64,000 nucleotides of DNA from NCBI RefSeq assembly GCF_005876835.1, contig NZ_PPSW01000014.1, positions 124,001 to 188,000 of the forward strand. Direction: 5' to 3'. The translations under genes were made by a program, and so were the position numbers. Below the pieces are notes generated by a model. It made no database searches, had not been told where the DNA came from, and saw nothing but the letters and a program-made list of their open reading frames with translations. Positions 63,293 through 64,000 of this stretch are shown here, in pieces. Position 1 is the stretch's first letter; every line of letters begins with the position of its first letter. Source of the stretch: Pseudoalteromonas phenolica. Its GTDB lineage: Bacteria; Pseudomonadota; Gammaproteobacteria; Enterobacterales; Alteromonadaceae.

Positions 63293-63835
63293 ATGAACTC
63301 AGATTACACGACTAAACTTCATGCGGGCGCTGTTTTTCCTGACATCACTGCCACTTTACTCAGTGGTGAGTCAGTCAATCTTGCAAAGCCAAAGGCTGGT
63401 TTTGATTGGAAACTTGTGCTGGTGTATCGTGGTAAGCATTGCCCTTTATGTACTCGCTATCTCAACCAGCTAGAGCAGTTTAAAGGCGCCCTAGCAGACA
63501 TTGGCGTCGATATTATTGCCGCCTCTGGTGATAGTAAAACTCAGCTAGAGGCGCACAGTGAGCAATTAGAAGTAAGCTATGACATAAGTTATGGATTAAG
63601 CGTTGAGCAAATGAAAACGCTTGGGTTATACATCTCTGATCCACGCTCAGAACAAGAAACTGATCACCCATTTGCAGAGCCTGGTCTGTTCGTAATAAAC
63701 GCTGAAGGTCATATTCAAGTGGTCGACATTTCAAATAACCCGTTTGTACGTCCTAAACTGCAAGCACTCGTAAATGGCTTAGCTTGGATCAGAAACCCAG
63801 ACAATAACTACCCTATTCGTGGTATGCACAGGTAA
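63293..63835 (+). CDS. Peroxiredoxin-like (AhpC/TSA) protein
   Basis: A 180-residue thioredoxin-fold protein: HAGAVFPDITATLLSGESVNL, then LVLVYRGKHCPLCTRYLNQLEQF with a C-P-L-C pair at the active-site position, then GVDIIAASGDSKTQLEAH. It probably reduces peroxides or disulfides. Same operon as the MdaB-like gene, so the unit is an oxidant/quinone response. Confidence 0.83.
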   Translation: MNSDYTTKLHAGAVFPDITATLLSGESVNLAKPKAGFDWKLVLVYRGKHCPLCTRYLNQLEQFKGALADIGVDIIAASGDSKTQLEAHSEQLEVSYDISYGLSVEQMKTLGLYISDPRSEQETDHPFAEPGLFVINAEGHIQVVDISNNPFVRPKLQALVNGLAWIRNPDNNYPIRGMHR

Positions 63836-63839
63836 GTTT

Positions 63840-64000
63840 ATGTTTAATAAATTAACTGGATTTTGCTTTCTTTGTTTATTGTTGGTGTTCAATGTACAAG
63901 CCAAGCCTGTTTATGAACATGCGCATCTTGCTTCACCTGAGCACTACAGCGTTTTGCTTGAAAACGAACAGGTACTGGTACTCAAAATGGTACTTAAACC
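63840..64000 (+). CDS. Exported cupin-like protein, 5' part (runs off window)
   Basis: ATG 63840 lies four bases after the peroxiredoxin-like stop, inside the sequence AGGTAAGTTTATG. The visible 53 residues hold a signal peptide (FNKLTGFCFLCLLLVFNVQA-KP) and HYSVLLENEQVLVLKMVLKP, the first strand pair of a small periplasmic cupin. Its end is outside the window, so size and metal motif cannot be checked. Confidence 0.6.
   Translation, partial: MFNKLTGFCFLCLLLVFNVQAKPVYEHAHLASPEHYSVLLENEQVLVLKMVLK

Noticed and set aside
1..64000. rRNA, tRNA, CRISPR array, prophage, integron or complete IS element
   Set aside because: No such sequence pattern was recognised on reading both strands; the repeats found lack spacers of CRISPR type and transposase genes.

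Overview
The window reads as a chromosome segment of a marine gammaproteobacterium of the Alteromonadales, most like Pseudoalteromonas. The grounds are moderate GC (about 40-43% by eye), four TonB-dependent receptors (TBDRs), many LysR-type regulators, a citrulline-to-proline operon and a sucrose TBDR locus. This is judged by protein resemblance only; no search was run. I see no rRNA, tRNA, CRISPR array, phage or complete insertion sequence.

Layout. 1-5.5 kb: 3' end of a DUF1826 gene, an XRE/DUF4177 regulator, a coiled-coil outer-membrane porin, and a siderophore-type TBDR behind a Fur-like box. 5.9-14.1 kb: ten same-strand genes with overlaps or almost no gaps. They encode a thermostable-hemolysin-family protein, an adenylate-forming ligase, a heme-oxygenase-like di-iron oxidase (HDO), an SDR reductase, a periplasmic TPR protein, a PmrA/QseB-type two-component pair, a cupredoxin, an FTR1-like permease and an outer-membrane barrel. 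This is the best candidate for an undescribed system. A PmrA-box-like site and a 163-bp foldback repeat lie just upstream. 14-21.5 kb: secreted TPR protein, amidohydrolase divergent from a second TBDR, acyltransferase, GAF/HD-GYP phosphodiesterase. 21.7-25.9 kb: AsnC/Lrp regulator divergent from ornithine cyclodeaminase, a CtlX-type hydrolase and an amino-acid symporter, together a citrulline/ornithine-to-proline route. 25.9-43.4 kb: mixed accessory genes (covalent-flavin oxidase, threonine aldolase, HDAC-like amidohydrolase, DoxX, several LysR units, DMT exporter, AraC, GST, DJ-1/PfpI). This part contains two broken genes (sterol-desaturase family; DUF4437 cupin), a second copy of the foldback repeat and a three-unit tandem repeat ending in a REP-like palindrome.

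43.7-51.3 kb is a sucrose locus: fructokinase, TBDR, MFS carrier, sucrose phosphorylase and a LacI regulator, with three copies of one palindromic operator. Sucrose would cross the outer membrane by the TBDR and the inner membrane by the carrier, be split to glucose-1-phosphate and fructose, and the fructose phosphorylated. 51.5-64 kb: LysR, DUF1624 acetyltransferase, a siderophore TBDR, endonuclease V with a GNAT gene, a secreted amidase, LysR divergent from an enoyl-CoA hydratase-like gene, OsmC divergent from Lrp, and an HxlR regulator divergent from an MdaB-like reductase, a peroxiredoxin-like protein and a cupin gene cut by the window edge.
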